Of a stretch of 64,000 bases of DNA, positions 33,364-41,326 are shown one piece after another. The notes beneath the pieces are model-generated. The model had not been told where the DNA came from, did not search any database, and worked only from the letters and a program-made list of their open reading frames with translations. The stretch's first letter is position 1. Each line of letters begins with the position of its first letter. The stretch is from Desulfobulbus rhabdoformis (lineage in GTDB: Bacteria; Desulfobacterota; Desulfobulbia; Desulfobulbales; Desulfobulbaceae): positions 1 to 64,000 of the forward strand of contig NZ_JAFFQA010000028.1 of the NCBI RefSeq assembly GCF_016919065.1, read 5' to 3'. The position numbers were made by a program, and so were the translations under genes.

Positions 33364-33392
33364 TTGACGAAGAAATAGTCCTCAGGTATTTA
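33364..33392 (+). promoter_or_regulatory. Predicted promoter of ilv leader
   Basis: TTGACG (33364-33369), a 17-bp spacer and TATTTA (33387-33392), about 50 bp upstream of the leader-peptide start. Confidence 0.6.
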
Positions 33393-33440
33393 CAAACATC
33401 ATCCCCACATTGGGGGATAACTTTATTCCATAAGGCAAGT

Positions 33441-33542
33441 ATGAAAACCGTATTCAGCGCCCTCAACATCATCGTATCCCTCGCACTCGTCGTGGTCGTC
33501 AGTGTGGTGGTCGTGGTGCGTGCACGGTTCGAGGCGCCTTAG
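33441..33542 (+). CDS. Val-rich leader peptide of ilvBN (IvbL-like)
   Basis: A 33-codon frame starting ATG at 33441 and ending TAG at 33540. It has 11 valine codons, including runs of four and five, plus Leu and Ile codons (NIIVSLALVVVVSVVVVVR), and ends EAP. It resembles the E. coli IvbL attenuation peptide in layout. Low charged tRNA-Val or tRNA-Leu would stall the ribosome and prevent the terminator at 33571-33605 from forming. GGCGCC at the peptide end (33534-33539) can pair with the same sequence in the terminator stem, a candidate antiterminator. Confidence 0.88.
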   Translation: MKTVFSALNIIVSLALVVVVSVVVVVRARFEAP

Positions 33543-33570
33543 CGGGATAGGTTCATAGAGATGACATCAA

Positions 33571-33605
33571 CCCCCGTCGGCGCCTGCCGACGGGGGTTTT
33601 TTTTT
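33571..33605 (+). terminator. Attenuator of ilvBN
   Basis: CCCCCGTCGGC (33571-33581) and GCCGACGGGGG (33586-33596) pair perfectly over 11 bp around GCCT and run into nine T, 36 bp before the ilvB start. Confidence 0.92.
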
Positions 33606-33640
33606 GCCCTTACGCGACAACTCAACAGGAGGACCAGACC

Positions 33641-35323
33641 ATGCCTAGACTCAACGGCGCTCAGATTATTATCCGCTATTTGGAAAAACGCGGTATCCGC
33701 ACCATCAGCGGTATTCCCGGTGGCGCAAACCTGCCGATGTACGACGCCCTGGCAACAGATTCCAACATTCGCCACATTCTTGCCCGTCATGAGCAGGGGG
33801 CTGGCTTCATTGCTCAGGGAATGGCCCGTTCCACCGGTCAAGTCGGGGTCTGTTTCGCTACCTCCGGTCCAGGGGCGACCAATGTGCTCACCGCCATCGC
33901 CGATGCCTACCTGGATTCTGTGCCCGTTGTCTGTATCACCGGTCAGGTTCCCAGCACCCTGCTGGGAACCGATGCCTTTCAGGAGGTAGACACCTACGGC
34001 ATGTCCGTCCCGATCACCAAGCACAATTACCTGGTACGCTCTGCCGCTGAGTTGCTGACCATTTTGCCCCGGGCCTTTCATCTGGCCGAGAGTGGACGAC
34101 CGGGGCCGGTTTTAATTGATGTACCCAAAAACGTGCAGACAGAAATTCTTGAATTTGACGCCTGGCCAGAAGAGTGGAGCGCGGAGGCGGCGCAGGGGGA
34201 CCCAGACGAAAGCATCTATGCCGCTGCGGATATGATCAATGCAGCCGAGAAGCCAGTTCTCTATTTGGGAGGTGGGGTTATCCATGCCAATGCGGCCGAG
34301 GAGGCGCGGCTGCTGGCAGAGCAGGGGAACATTCCCACGGTTATGACCCTGATGGGACTTGGTATCATGCCCACGGATCATCCGCTTTCTTTAGGTATGC
34401 TGGGAATGCACGCCACCCGCTCCACCAACCTGGCTATGGCCGAGTGTGATCTCCTGATCGCAGCCGGTGTTCGTTTTGACGATCGGGCCACCGGTCTCCT
34501 GGCCGAGTTTTGCCCCAATGCCAAGGTTATTCATGTGGATATCGATGCCAGCGAGATCGGTAAACTCAGAGCGGCAGACGCCGGGATCATCGCCGATGTT
34601 CGCACCACCTTCAGCGCTCTCGTGCCTAAGGTGGAGGCGCAGCCCCGGCAGGCATGGAAGGACCGTATCCTCCAGTTGCAGCAGGATTTTCCCCGGTACC
34701 ACGAGGATGATTTTCTGCCCGGTCGCCCTTTTAACTACATCCGTAAGATCGCCGAACTCGCCGGATCCGATGCCCTGGTCTCCACCGATGTTGGCAAGCA
34801 CCAGATGTGGGTAGCCCAGGCCTATCCCTTTACCGCCCCGCGTCAGCTGCTGACATCCGGTGGTCTGGGGACCATGGGCTTTGGCATGCCGGCTGCCATT
34901 GGGGCGTCCATGGCGAACCCCGGGCGTCCGGTTATCTGCTTCAGCGGTGATGGCAGCCTCCAGATGAATATTCAAGAGATGGCCACTGCGGTAGAGCAAC
35001 ACACACCGATTAAAATCGTTGTCTTCAACAACCAGAGCCTGGGCCTGGTTCGCCAGCAGCAGCGCCTCTTTTATAACCAGCACTACTTTGCCTCCTCCTA
35101 CGGGATCAAAATTGATTTTGCCACCATCGCCCGAGGCTTTGGCATGCAGGCCTATGATCTGGCCACTGCCTCCAATCCCGATCGGGCCCTGGAAGAGGCC
35201 ATGCGTTACCCCGGTCCCTGCTTGATCCATATTCCCATGGATATCGAGGAAGAGGTCACTCCCATGGTTCCTCCGGGGGCGGCCAATACCACCATGATCG
35301 GTGACAGTCACGCAAAGAACTGA
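33641..35323 (+). CDS. ilvB: Acetolactate synthase large subunit
   Basis: A 560-residue thiamine-diphosphate enzyme, first committed step of valine/leucine/isoleucine synthesis. Features are GIPGGANLPMYDALA, the catalytic glutamate in HEQGAGFIAQG, the FAD-region VPKNVQTEI, the central domain from about 195, and the TPP motif GDGSLQMNIQEMATA. An AGGAGG site precedes the ATG. The biosynthetic type is supported by the leader peptide and the ilvN gene downstream. A palindromic repeat separates ilvB and ilvN. Confidence 0.96.
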   Translation: MPRLNGAQIIIRYLEKRGIRTISGIPGGANLPMYDALATDSNIRHILARHEQGAGFIAQGMARSTGQVGVCFATSGPGATNVLTAIADAYLDSVPVVCITGQVPSTLLGTDAFQEVDTYGMSVPITKHNYLVRSAAELLTILPRAFHLAESGRPGPVLIDVPKNVQTEILEFDAWPEEWSAEAAQGDPDESIYAAADMINAAEKPVLYLGGGVIHANAAEEARLLAEQGNIPTVMTLMGLGIMPTDHPLSLGMLGMHATRSTNLAMAECDLLIAAGVRFDDRATGLLAEFCPNAKVIHVDIDASEIGKLRAADAGIIADVRTTFSALVPKVEAQPRQAWKDRILQLQQDFPRYHEDDFLPGRPFNYIRKIAELAGSDALVSTDVGKHQMWVAQAYPFTAPRQLLTSGGLGTMGFGMPAAIGASMANPGRPVICFSGDGSLQMNIQEMATAVEQHTPIKIVVFNNQSLGLVRQQQRLFYNQHYFASSYGIKIDFATIARGFGMQAYDLATASNPDRALEEAMRYPGPCLIHIPMDIEEEVTPMVPPGAANTTMIGDSHAKN

Positions 35324-35324
35324 T

Positions 35325-35498
35325 GGGAATCTTGAATAATTGCTTTTTCTGCCAATCCCGCGGAGTCTTCGCTTACCTGTCATGCTTAAAATTTTATCCT
35401 CGGAATATCATTTATATGCCTGCGGTAAAATTTTGCGCAATCCTCGGAGTCTGCGCTTACCTGGCCTTGATTGAAAAATCTAATTATTCAAGATCCCC
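35325..35498. repeat. Palindromic repeat (MITE-like), copy A
   Basis: Ends are GGGAATCTTGAATAATT and its near inverse AATTATTCAAGATCCC. Inside is a second inverted pair built on AAAATTTTATCCTCGG and GGTAAAATTTTGCGC. It sits between the ilvB stop and ilvN in the operon. Copies C (49213) and D (58351) share the ends; copy B (45024) shares the interior. Confidence 0.85.
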
Positions 35499-35526
35499 CC
35501 TTAAAAATATTATGGAGAACACTCTT

Positions 35527-35811
35527 ATGAATACCACCATTCTACGTCTGCTCGTCAACAACCATCCCGGCGTGATGTCTCAGATTTGTGGGCTTTTTGC
35601 CCGCCGAGCCTTTAACATGGAAGGCATTTTCTGTAATGCCACCGGTCAGGGAGATACCAGCTGTATCTGGCTGAAAGTGGATGAAACCGATAGACTGGAC
35701 CAGGTCGTCAAGCAGCTGGCCAAACTTGAGGATGTCATCAGCATTGAAGAGCGCAATGATGCCCAGCCGAAGATTCAGGAGATGGAAGCCATGATGGAGC
35801 GGGTTGCCTGA
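35527..35811 (+). CDS. ilvN: Acetolactate synthase small (regulatory) subunit
   Basis: A 94-residue single ACT-domain protein: TTILRLLVNNHPGVMSQICGLFARRAFNMEGIFC followed by LDQVVKQLAKLEDVISIEE. It binds valine and regulates IlvB. The short form, without the C-terminal half of IlvH, is like E. coli IlvN. The ATG at 35527 follows GGAGA by 8 bp; the long open frame upstream is translated repeat sequence and not part of the protein. Confidence 0.93.
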   Translation: MNTTILRLLVNNHPGVMSQICGLFARRAFNMEGIFCNATGQGDTSCIWLKVDETDRLDQVVKQLAKLEDVISIEERNDAQPKIQEMEAMMERVA

Positions 35812-35819
35812 ACCTTTGG

Positions 35820-35848
35820 TTGACATTCGAAAAGAATACAGCTACAAC
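35820..35848 (+). promoter_or_regulatory. Predicted promoter of alanine leader / alaC
   Basis: TTGACA (35820-35825), a 17-bp spacer and TACAAC (35843-35848). It begins 8 bp after the ilvN stop, so alaC has its own transcript. Confidence 0.65.
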
Positions 35849-35896
35849 GATGCAATAGCTTCTTTCTCACCCAAAAAGGAAACGACCGGATCACCT

Positions 35897-35959
35897 ATGT
35901 ACAACTTGATCGCGGCAGCGGCGGCGATGGACCCAGTTCATTGGCGACCGGTTGCGTAG
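35897..35959 (+). CDS. Ala-rich leader peptide of alaC
   Basis: A 20-codon frame, ATG at 35897, TAG at 35957. It contains five consecutive alanine codons (GCG GCA GCG GCG GCG, residues 6-10) and another as the last codon. It is followed 28 bp later by a strong terminator and then by an alanine aminotransferase gene. GACCGGT near the end of the frame (35947-35953) is complementary to ACCGGTC inside the terminator (36004-36010), giving a possible antiterminator. This is the layout of attenuation controlled by charged tRNA-Ala. Confidence 0.8.
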   Translation: MYNLIAAAAAMDPVHWRPVA

Positions 35960-35987
35960 AACAGCATACACCGTTTTTTGTATATTT

Positions 35988-36025
35988 CGCCATGGACTGG
36001 AATACCGGTCCATGGCGTTTTTTTT
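35988..36025 (+). terminator. Attenuator of alaC
   Basis: CGCCATGGACTGG (35988-36000) and CCGGTCCATGGCG (36005-36017) form a 13-bp stem with one G-U pair and an AATA loop, followed by eight T. Confidence 0.92.
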
Positions 36026-36091
36026 AGCCTGGATCGCTGGATTCAGGCTTTTTTTTGTCCATGGCCTGACAAGGACTCAAAGGAGAGCGTC

Positions 36092-37324
36092 ATGAACAAC
36101 GAGGGGACCATTCGATTTGCCGAACGTATGAATCAGTTGCCGCCATATCTGTTCGGTATGATCAATAAAATCAAGATGGAAAAACGGTGGCAGGGGATCG
36201 ATGTCATCGACCTGGGCATGGGCAATCCCATGGATCCGACGCCGGATCGAGTGACCGAAAAACTGGTCGAGGTGGCCGCAGATCCTAAGATCCATCGTTA
36301 TCCCGTGGCCGGGGGCATGAAAAATCTCAAACGGGAGATTGCCCTCTATTACAAACGGAAATACGGGGTGGAGCTGACCGGTGAGGATGATGTGATCTGT
36401 ACCATCGGCTCTAAAGAAGGCTTGTCGCATCTTTGCCTGGCCCTGCTTGGGCCCGGAGACACCGTCCTGGTGCCCTCTCCCTTTTTCCCGGTACATGTCT
36501 ATGCCGCAGTCATTGCCGGGGCCAGTGTGATTCGGTTCCCGCTGGGCTCGGAAGAGGAGTTTCTGCGCCAGGTGACCACCATGTGCCAGTCGCTCTATCC
36601 CCAACCCAAACTGGTGATGCTCAACTATCCGCACAATCCCACCGGCATTCTCGCCTCCAAGGATTTCTTTGTGGAGATGGTCAAGCTGGCCAAACGCTAC
36701 AACTTTATGGTGATCAACGATTTCGCCTATGGCCAGATCACCTATGATGGTGCGGTGGCGCCTTCGTTGTTGGAGATTCCCGGTGCCCTTGATGTGGGGG
36801 TTGAATTTGGCTCTTTTTCCAAGTCGTATAACATGGCGGGCTGGCGCCTCGGCTACTGCGTGGGCAATACCGAGATGGTCGGAGGCCTGGCCAAGATCAA
36901 GGGCTACTATGATTACGGCATCTTCTCCGCCATTCAGGTGGCGGGCATTGTCGCCATGCGCGACTGTGACGACACCATTGTCGAGCAGGTGGAAATTTAT
37001 CAGAAGCGTCGCGATGTCCTTTGCGAGGGGCTCTCCCGTATGGGCTGGGAGGTGGAGGTGCCCAAGGCCGGGATGTTTTTGTGGGTCAAGATCCCCGAAC
37101 CCTTTGCGCAGATGGGCTCGGTCAAGTTCTCCATTGAGATGATGAACCGGGCCAATGTGGCCCTGGCTCCGGGGGCTGGCTTTGGTGAGGAAGGCGATGG
37201 CTACCTGCGCCTGGCCCTGGTGGAAAACGAGAACCGTATTCGTCAGGCGCTCAAGCAGATGAAGCGGGCGATGAGCGAGATCGAACAGGAGATCAAGGCG
37301 GGGACATTCGCCCTGGAACCTTGA
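36092..37324 (+). CDS. alaC: Alanine aminotransferase (AlaC-like, class I PLP)
   Basis: A 410-residue class I/II aminotransferase. It has DLGMGNPMDPTPD at the N-terminus, YPHNPTG, the PLP-lysine motif SFSKSYNMAGWRLGYCVGN, and the C-terminal arginine region GYLRLALVENENRIRQA. This subgroup contains E. coli AlaC (glutamate-pyruvate transaminase) and related aminotransferases. The ATG at 36092 has an AGGAG site; the upstream open frame runs through the attenuator and is not coding. The preceding alanine leader strongly supports alanine synthesis as the function. Confidence 0.88.
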   Translation: MNNEGTIRFAERMNQLPPYLFGMINKIKMEKRWQGIDVIDLGMGNPMDPTPDRVTEKLVEVAADPKIHRYPVAGGMKNLKREIALYYKRKYGVELTGEDDVICTIGSKEGLSHLCLALLGPGDTVLVPSPFFPVHVYAAVIAGASVIRFPLGSEEEFLRQVTTMCQSLYPQPKLVMLNYPHNPTGILASKDFFVEMVKLAKRYNFMVINDFAYGQITYDGAVAPSLLEIPGALDVGVEFGSFSKSYNMAGWRLGYCVGNTEMVGGLAKIKGYYDYGIFSAIQVAGIVAMRDCDDTIVEQVEIYQKRRDVLCEGLSRMGWEVEVPKAGMFLWVKIPEPFAQMGSVKFSIEMMNRANVALAPGAGFGEEGDGYLRLALVENENRIRQALKQMKRAMSEIEQEIKAGTFALEP

Positions 37325-37468
37325 TCGTCCTGAGTCTCCAGCAGCACGTCATCTTCATTGCCCGTAACCCACCGATAAAGTGTACTTTGATCGGTCGGTT
37401 GCAGCCAACGAACCTGACGCACCGATGAAGACTCCCGGAATCAGGCGCTCAATTGGTTGAAGAGGTGG

Positions 37469-38311
37469 TCAGTAGAGCTGGAGCAATTTATCCAGCTCTT
37501 CTGACTTCATGGTGAAGCTGTGGGCCTCGGTGGGGAAGCTGCGATTCTCCACCTCGGCCTTGTATTGGCGCAGGGCCTCCAGCATGGGTTCGTTGATTTT
37601 GGTGTACTGCTTGACAAATTTGGGCGTAAACCGGTCATACATGCCCACCAGATCATGAATCACCAGAACCTGGCCGTTACAGTCGACACCGGCCCCGATG
37701 CCAATGGTGGGAATGGAAATATTTTCGGTGATCCGCTTGGCAAGAGGGGCGGGGATGGCTTCCAAAACAATGGAAAAGCAGCCCGCCTCCTCAAGGGCGA
37801 TGGCGTCATCAAGGAGCTGCTTGGCCGCCTGGGCATTTTTCCCCTGCACCTTGAAGCCGCCCAAACTGGTCGCTGTCTGCGGTGTCAGGCCTATATGGCC
37901 CTGCACCGGAATGCCGGCCTTGACAATGGCCTCCACCGTCGGTGCCATGGAGACACCCCCTTCAAGCTTGACCGCATCGGCCTTGCCCTCTTTGAGAATA
38001 CGGGTGGCGTTGTCGATGGCAGCTGGAATCGAGCTGTTATAGGAACCAAAGGGCATGTCGGTCACCACCAGGGCCCGCTCCACCCCTCGCACCACCGCCT
38101 TGGTGTGATGAATCATCTCCTCCATGGTCACGGAAACCGTGTCCGGATAACCAAGGACGACCATCCCCAGGCTGTCTCCCACCAAAATAACATCGATGCC
38201 GGCGGTGTCGGCAACCTTGGCCCAGGGGTAGTCATAGGCGGTCAACTCAGCAATCGGTGTATCGTTTTTTCGATTTCTGATATCGGGGATGGTCAGCTTC
38301 TTGGGTTGCAT
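37469..38311 (-). CDS. panB: 3-methyl-2-oxobutanoate hydroxymethyltransferase
   Basis: A 280-residue PanB. It opens with a (beta/alpha)8-barrel sequence AELTAYDYPWAKVADTAGIDVILVGDSLGMVVLG, then VVTDMPFGSY, and the catalytic region EAGCFSIVLEAIPAPLAKRIT and IGIGAGVDCNGQVLVIHDL. It makes ketopantoate from 2-oxoisovalerate in pantothenate synthesis, drawing on the IlvBN product line encoded nearby. It is downstream of panE in the same operon (33 bp gap). Confidence 0.96.
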   Translation of the reverse strand: MQPKKLTIPDIRNRKNDTPIAELTAYDYPWAKVADTAGIDVILVGDSLGMVVLGYPDTVSVTMEEMIHHTKAVVRGVERALVVTDMPFGSYNSSIPAAIDNATRILKEGKADAVKLEGGVSMAPTVEAIVKAGIPVQGHIGLTPQTATSLGGFKVQGKNAQAAKQLLDDAIALEEAGCFSIVLEAIPAPLAKRITENISIPTIGIGAGVDCNGQVLVIHDLVGMYDRFTPKFVKQYTKINEPMLEALRQYKAEVENRSFPTEAHSFTMKSEELDKLLQLY

Positions 38312-38344
38312 GGGGTCTCCTTGGAAAGGGGATACTTTCTTGGC

Positions 38345-39289
38345 TTAGATTGCATCAATCCGCTGGGCGGAGGTGGATTCCAGTGCTTTGATCAATCGGG
38401 TCAGCAGAGCATTGATGGGGGTGGGGATCTGTACTTCCCGTCCTTTGTGGACAATGGCGCCATTAATAACATCGATTTCCGTGGCTTGGCCTCGCAGAAT
38501 ATCCTGGAGCATGGAGGCGCGATTGCTGCGGGTTAACTCGCAGACCTGACGTACCCGTTCCTGTTGAATGGTGAGGTCAAGGTTGATGCCCAATGCCTGA
38601 GCTACGGCAAGGGCTTCTTCGACGGCATCAGTCATGAGCGCCTGGCTTTCCTGGGTGTCTATAAGGGCACCGTTGGGAATTCGCAACAAGGCGACCAGGG
38701 CATTGATGCCGACATTGACGATCAGCTTTGACCAGAGCAGGGCATCGATGTCCTCTGTGAGCGTGGTGGCAATGCCCGCTTGATTAAAAAGCTTGCTCAT
38801 GGTTGCAAGGATGTGCAGTTGTTCAGGACAGCCTTTTGCCGGGGCCAGTGTGGTCGGTCCCTGGCCAGCATGGCGTATATGACCAGGCGCAAAGAGGGTT
38901 GCCGCTTGAGCTGTGGTACCAGCGGTGGCACGTTTGTGCCCCACCCGTTCCGCGATACGCTCCAGATTGCCCAATCCGTTTTGCAGGGTCAGCACCAGCC
39001 CCTGATCAGCAAGAATCGCCTGGGCGGTCTCGGCTGCTTTTGATGTGGCACCGGCCTTGGTACAGATCAGAACCAGGTCGGCTCGTTTAGAATAGTGGTC
39101 GGGATGGGTGATTATTTGGACGGAGGCACAGGATGTGTTACCCTCCATGTCGGTGAGTTGCACCCCCTTCTGCCTGATAGCAGCAGCATGGGCGCTGTTG
39201 GTGGTCATGAGGCAAACATTTGCCCATGGAGCGAGCAGGGCACCAAATAACCCACCCATGGCGCCAGCTCCAATTATCAGTATTTCCAT
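38345..39289 (-). CDS. panE: 2-dehydropantoate 2-reductase
   Basis: A 314-residue NADPH-dependent reductase. The Rossmann motif is ILIIGAGAMGGLFGALLA at the N-terminus. ALLWSKLIVNVGINALVALLRIPNG holds the catalytic lysine in the usual place and SNRASMLQDILRGQATEIDVINGAIV is the C-terminal signature. The ATG at 39289 begins the Rossmann strand directly. With panB it completes ketopantoate reduction to pantoate. Confidence 0.94.
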   Translation of the reverse strand: MEILIIGAGAMGGLFGALLAPWANVCLMTTNSAHAAAIRQKGVQLTDMEGNTSCASVQIITHPDHYSKRADLVLICTKAGATSKAAETAQAILADQGLVLTLQNGLGNLERIAERVGHKRATAGTTAQAATLFAPGHIRHAGQGPTTLAPAKGCPEQLHILATMSKLFNQAGIATTLTEDIDALLWSKLIVNVGINALVALLRIPNGALIDTQESQALMTDAVEEALAVAQALGINLDLTIQQERVRQVCELTRSNRASMLQDILRGQATEIDVINGAIVHKGREVQIPTPINALLTRLIKALESTSAQRIDAI

Positions 39290-39459
39290 GTCGCTTTGGT
39301 TCTCCTGAGCACTGGATCCTGATCCAGGTGTTCTTCTGGGTACTGGAAACACACTGAAACCTGTTATAAACCATCGAACAAAAAGATCAATGTTTAGCTT
39401 TGATTGAATAAAATCGACTGGGTAGAGTGTAACTGTCAATTCGGAGAGAAGGAGGAGGT

Positions 39460-39705
39460 ATGCGAATTTTTATCTGGCGCCATTCGAAACGATTTTCCAG
39501 TTGGTCCATGCTCGATGAACCCCATATCCACAAAGAAAATTATCTGGATGCCGATGTAAGTGTTTTAGCCGCCTCCAAAGAAGAGGCCCTCGCCTTGTTG
39601 GCGCAAGACAATGCCTGGAATATTGATGAACTTATGCGCATCGAGCCAGAGGTGGTCGAACTGGATACTCCATGCATTGTGCAGAGTCATCTGAGCTTTC
39701 AGTGA
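39460..39705 (+). CDS. Hypothetical small protein
   Basis: An 81-residue soluble protein preceded by a strong GGAGGAGGT site, which is the main evidence that it is real. It has a basic, aromatic start (MRIFIWRHSKRFSSWSMLDEPH), a helix rich in Ala/Glu (SKEEALALLAQDN) and an acidic C-terminal half. I recognise no family. Divergent from panE. Confidence 0.7.
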   Translation: MRIFIWRHSKRFSSWSMLDEPHIHKENYLDADVSVLAASKEEALALLAQDNAWNIDELMRIEPEVVELDTPCIVQSHLSFQ

Positions 39706-39909
39706 GAACAAGGAGGGCGTCTGGGGTAAAGTAGTCGCTGCGCGTGGGGAAATGTTGTGTAATTGCCGTGCATTCCTGGTAAATGCGACTATGATGAAAA
39801 GAGGTGGAAGGGAGCGCATAGGGGAAATTTAGTCCATTCTGTCCTGGCGCTGATATCACTATCCTGAATGCTCACGGATTCAGGACTATTTCATAAAGAG
39901 GTTGTTGCC

Positions 39910-40347
39910 ATGGCCCCAGCACCAACATATAATCTTCTAGCCAAAAGGGTGGCCTGGCTTGAAGCCGCTGCCATCATCTTTGTCGTCGCTCTGATATGGT
40001 TTGACGAAATCTTAGATATCCCCCATGTGCTTCTTGGAGGGGCTGCAACCCCGATAAACTGGCGGGAGTCCATCTTTGAAAGTCTGGTTATCGCCATTTT
40101 TGGCACGACGGTTATCATTCACACCTACCGTTTGCTGGCTCGGGTCAGTTACCTTGAGTCTATTCTTCCCGTCTGTGCTTCCTGTAAAAAGATTCGTTTG
40201 GATCCTGCGTTTTGGGAAGATATTAAAAAAATCGTTCAGGAACGGGCAAAAGATGAGCTGACCCATGGGATTTGTCCGGATTGCCTGGAAAAATATTATC
40301 CAGAGCTGCTCGAGAAAGCCAAAGAAGAGCAACGGAATAGCAAATAA
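39910..40347 (+). CDS. Small membrane protein with sensor-kinase-like zinc-ribbon tail
   Basis: A 145-residue protein with two hydrophobic helices (about 13-30 and 50-72). They are followed by LESILPVCASCKKIRLDPAFWEDIKK and LTHGICPDCLEKYYPEL. The CxxCKKIR...HGICPDCxxKxYPE motif is normally found at the end of PAS or response-regulator modules of Desulfobacterota sensory proteins; here it stands alone behind two membrane helices. The ATG at 39910 has an AGAGG site. Its partner is unknown. Confidence 0.75.
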   Translation: MAPAPTYNLLAKRVAWLEAAAIIFVVALIWFDEILDIPHVLLGGAATPINWRESIFESLVIAIFGTTVIIHTYRLLARVSYLESILPVCASCKKIRLDPAFWEDIKKIVQERAKDELTHGICPDCLEKYYPELLEKAKEEQRNSK

Positions 40348-40412
40348 TTGCCTGAAAGCTCACGGACTCAGGTTCCACTCTTTTTTTCCATGGCCTGGAG
40401 CCATCACCTACA

Positions 40413-41186
40413 ATGAGCACCATTCGCGCACTCTGCATTGCCGAACATTTTCAGTTCGGTTCCTTATTTGAGCACCTTTCCGGACAAACCCATGCCGCTC
40501 GCATTCGAGATGTTATTTCTCTCTCTCCCGAAGAGGGAAAACGTGCCTTTGTTTTTGATTACGGGGTCTGTGTCCTCTTTGAATATGATTACGAATCGGA
40601 AAAACGACTGCTCGATCAGCTGCGCAAATTCGCCATCAACCCCAGGGAAAACTATGTGGAGGAGGAGCTGAACTATCAGCTCTGTGGAGAGCAGGGCATT
40701 AAAATTCGTCACGACTGGATCGAAATCGATGATCTTTCCGAGTTAAGTTGTCTTGCCCTGAGCCATGCCATGGCGCAGTCGATCAAACTTTCCTTTTTTG
40801 AGGCCTCGATTGAACAGACGATAAAAAAGACCAAATATATTCCTGAAACCCTTGCCCAAAAAGGGACCATTGCCCTTTCAAGAAAAAAACTCGCCCGTGA
40901 GCGGGGCAGAGTGTATCTGGAAAAATCCCATATCATCCTCCAGTTCAATCTGTTGGATACCCCTGAGTTTATCTGGGAATATCCGGAGCTGGATCATTAC
41001 TACCAGGCGCTTTCCCGCTACCTGGAGATCACCCCGAGGGCCACGATCCTCAAAGATCGGCTTGAAGTCATTCAGGAACTTCTGGAAATGATGGCCGATG
41101 AGCAGAAGCACAGTCACTCCAGCATGCTCGAGTGGATTATTATCATCCTCATTGCCATTGAGATCGTTTTATTTTTTGTGAAATGA
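40413..41186 (+). CDS. RMD1/YagE (DUF155) family protein
   Basis: A 257-residue DUF155 protein: EEGKRAFVFDYGVCVLFEYD early, a central helical part with SHAMAQSIKLSFFEASIEQTI, a conserved region with RYLEITPRATILKDRLEVIQELLEMM, and one C-terminal membrane helix (WIIIILIAIEIVLFFVK). The family includes yeast Rmd1 and mitochondrial RMND1, with no clear biochemical function in bacteria. It begins 65 bp after the preceding gene. Confidence 0.88.
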   Translation: MSTIRALCIAEHFQFGSLFEHLSGQTHAARIRDVISLSPEEGKRAFVFDYGVCVLFEYDYESEKRLLDQLRKFAINPRENYVEEELNYQLCGEQGIKIRHDWIEIDDLSELSCLALSHAMAQSIKLSFFEASIEQTIKKTKYIPETLAQKGTIALSRKKLARERGRVYLEKSHIILQFNLLDTPEFIWEYPELDHYYQALSRYLEITPRATILKDRLEVIQELLEMMADEQKHSHSSMLEWIIIILIAIEIVLFFVK

Positions 41187-41326
41187 TCAAGTGCTGGGCG
41201 CTTTTTAGCCTTTTTCTTTGCTATGGAAATAAGAATGTTTATTGAGTTATAGAAGAGAACTGACGCATAGCCTGACGATGGAGCACCCTGTAATTTTTCG
41301 AGCCTTTCCCATCAAGGAGGAATTCC

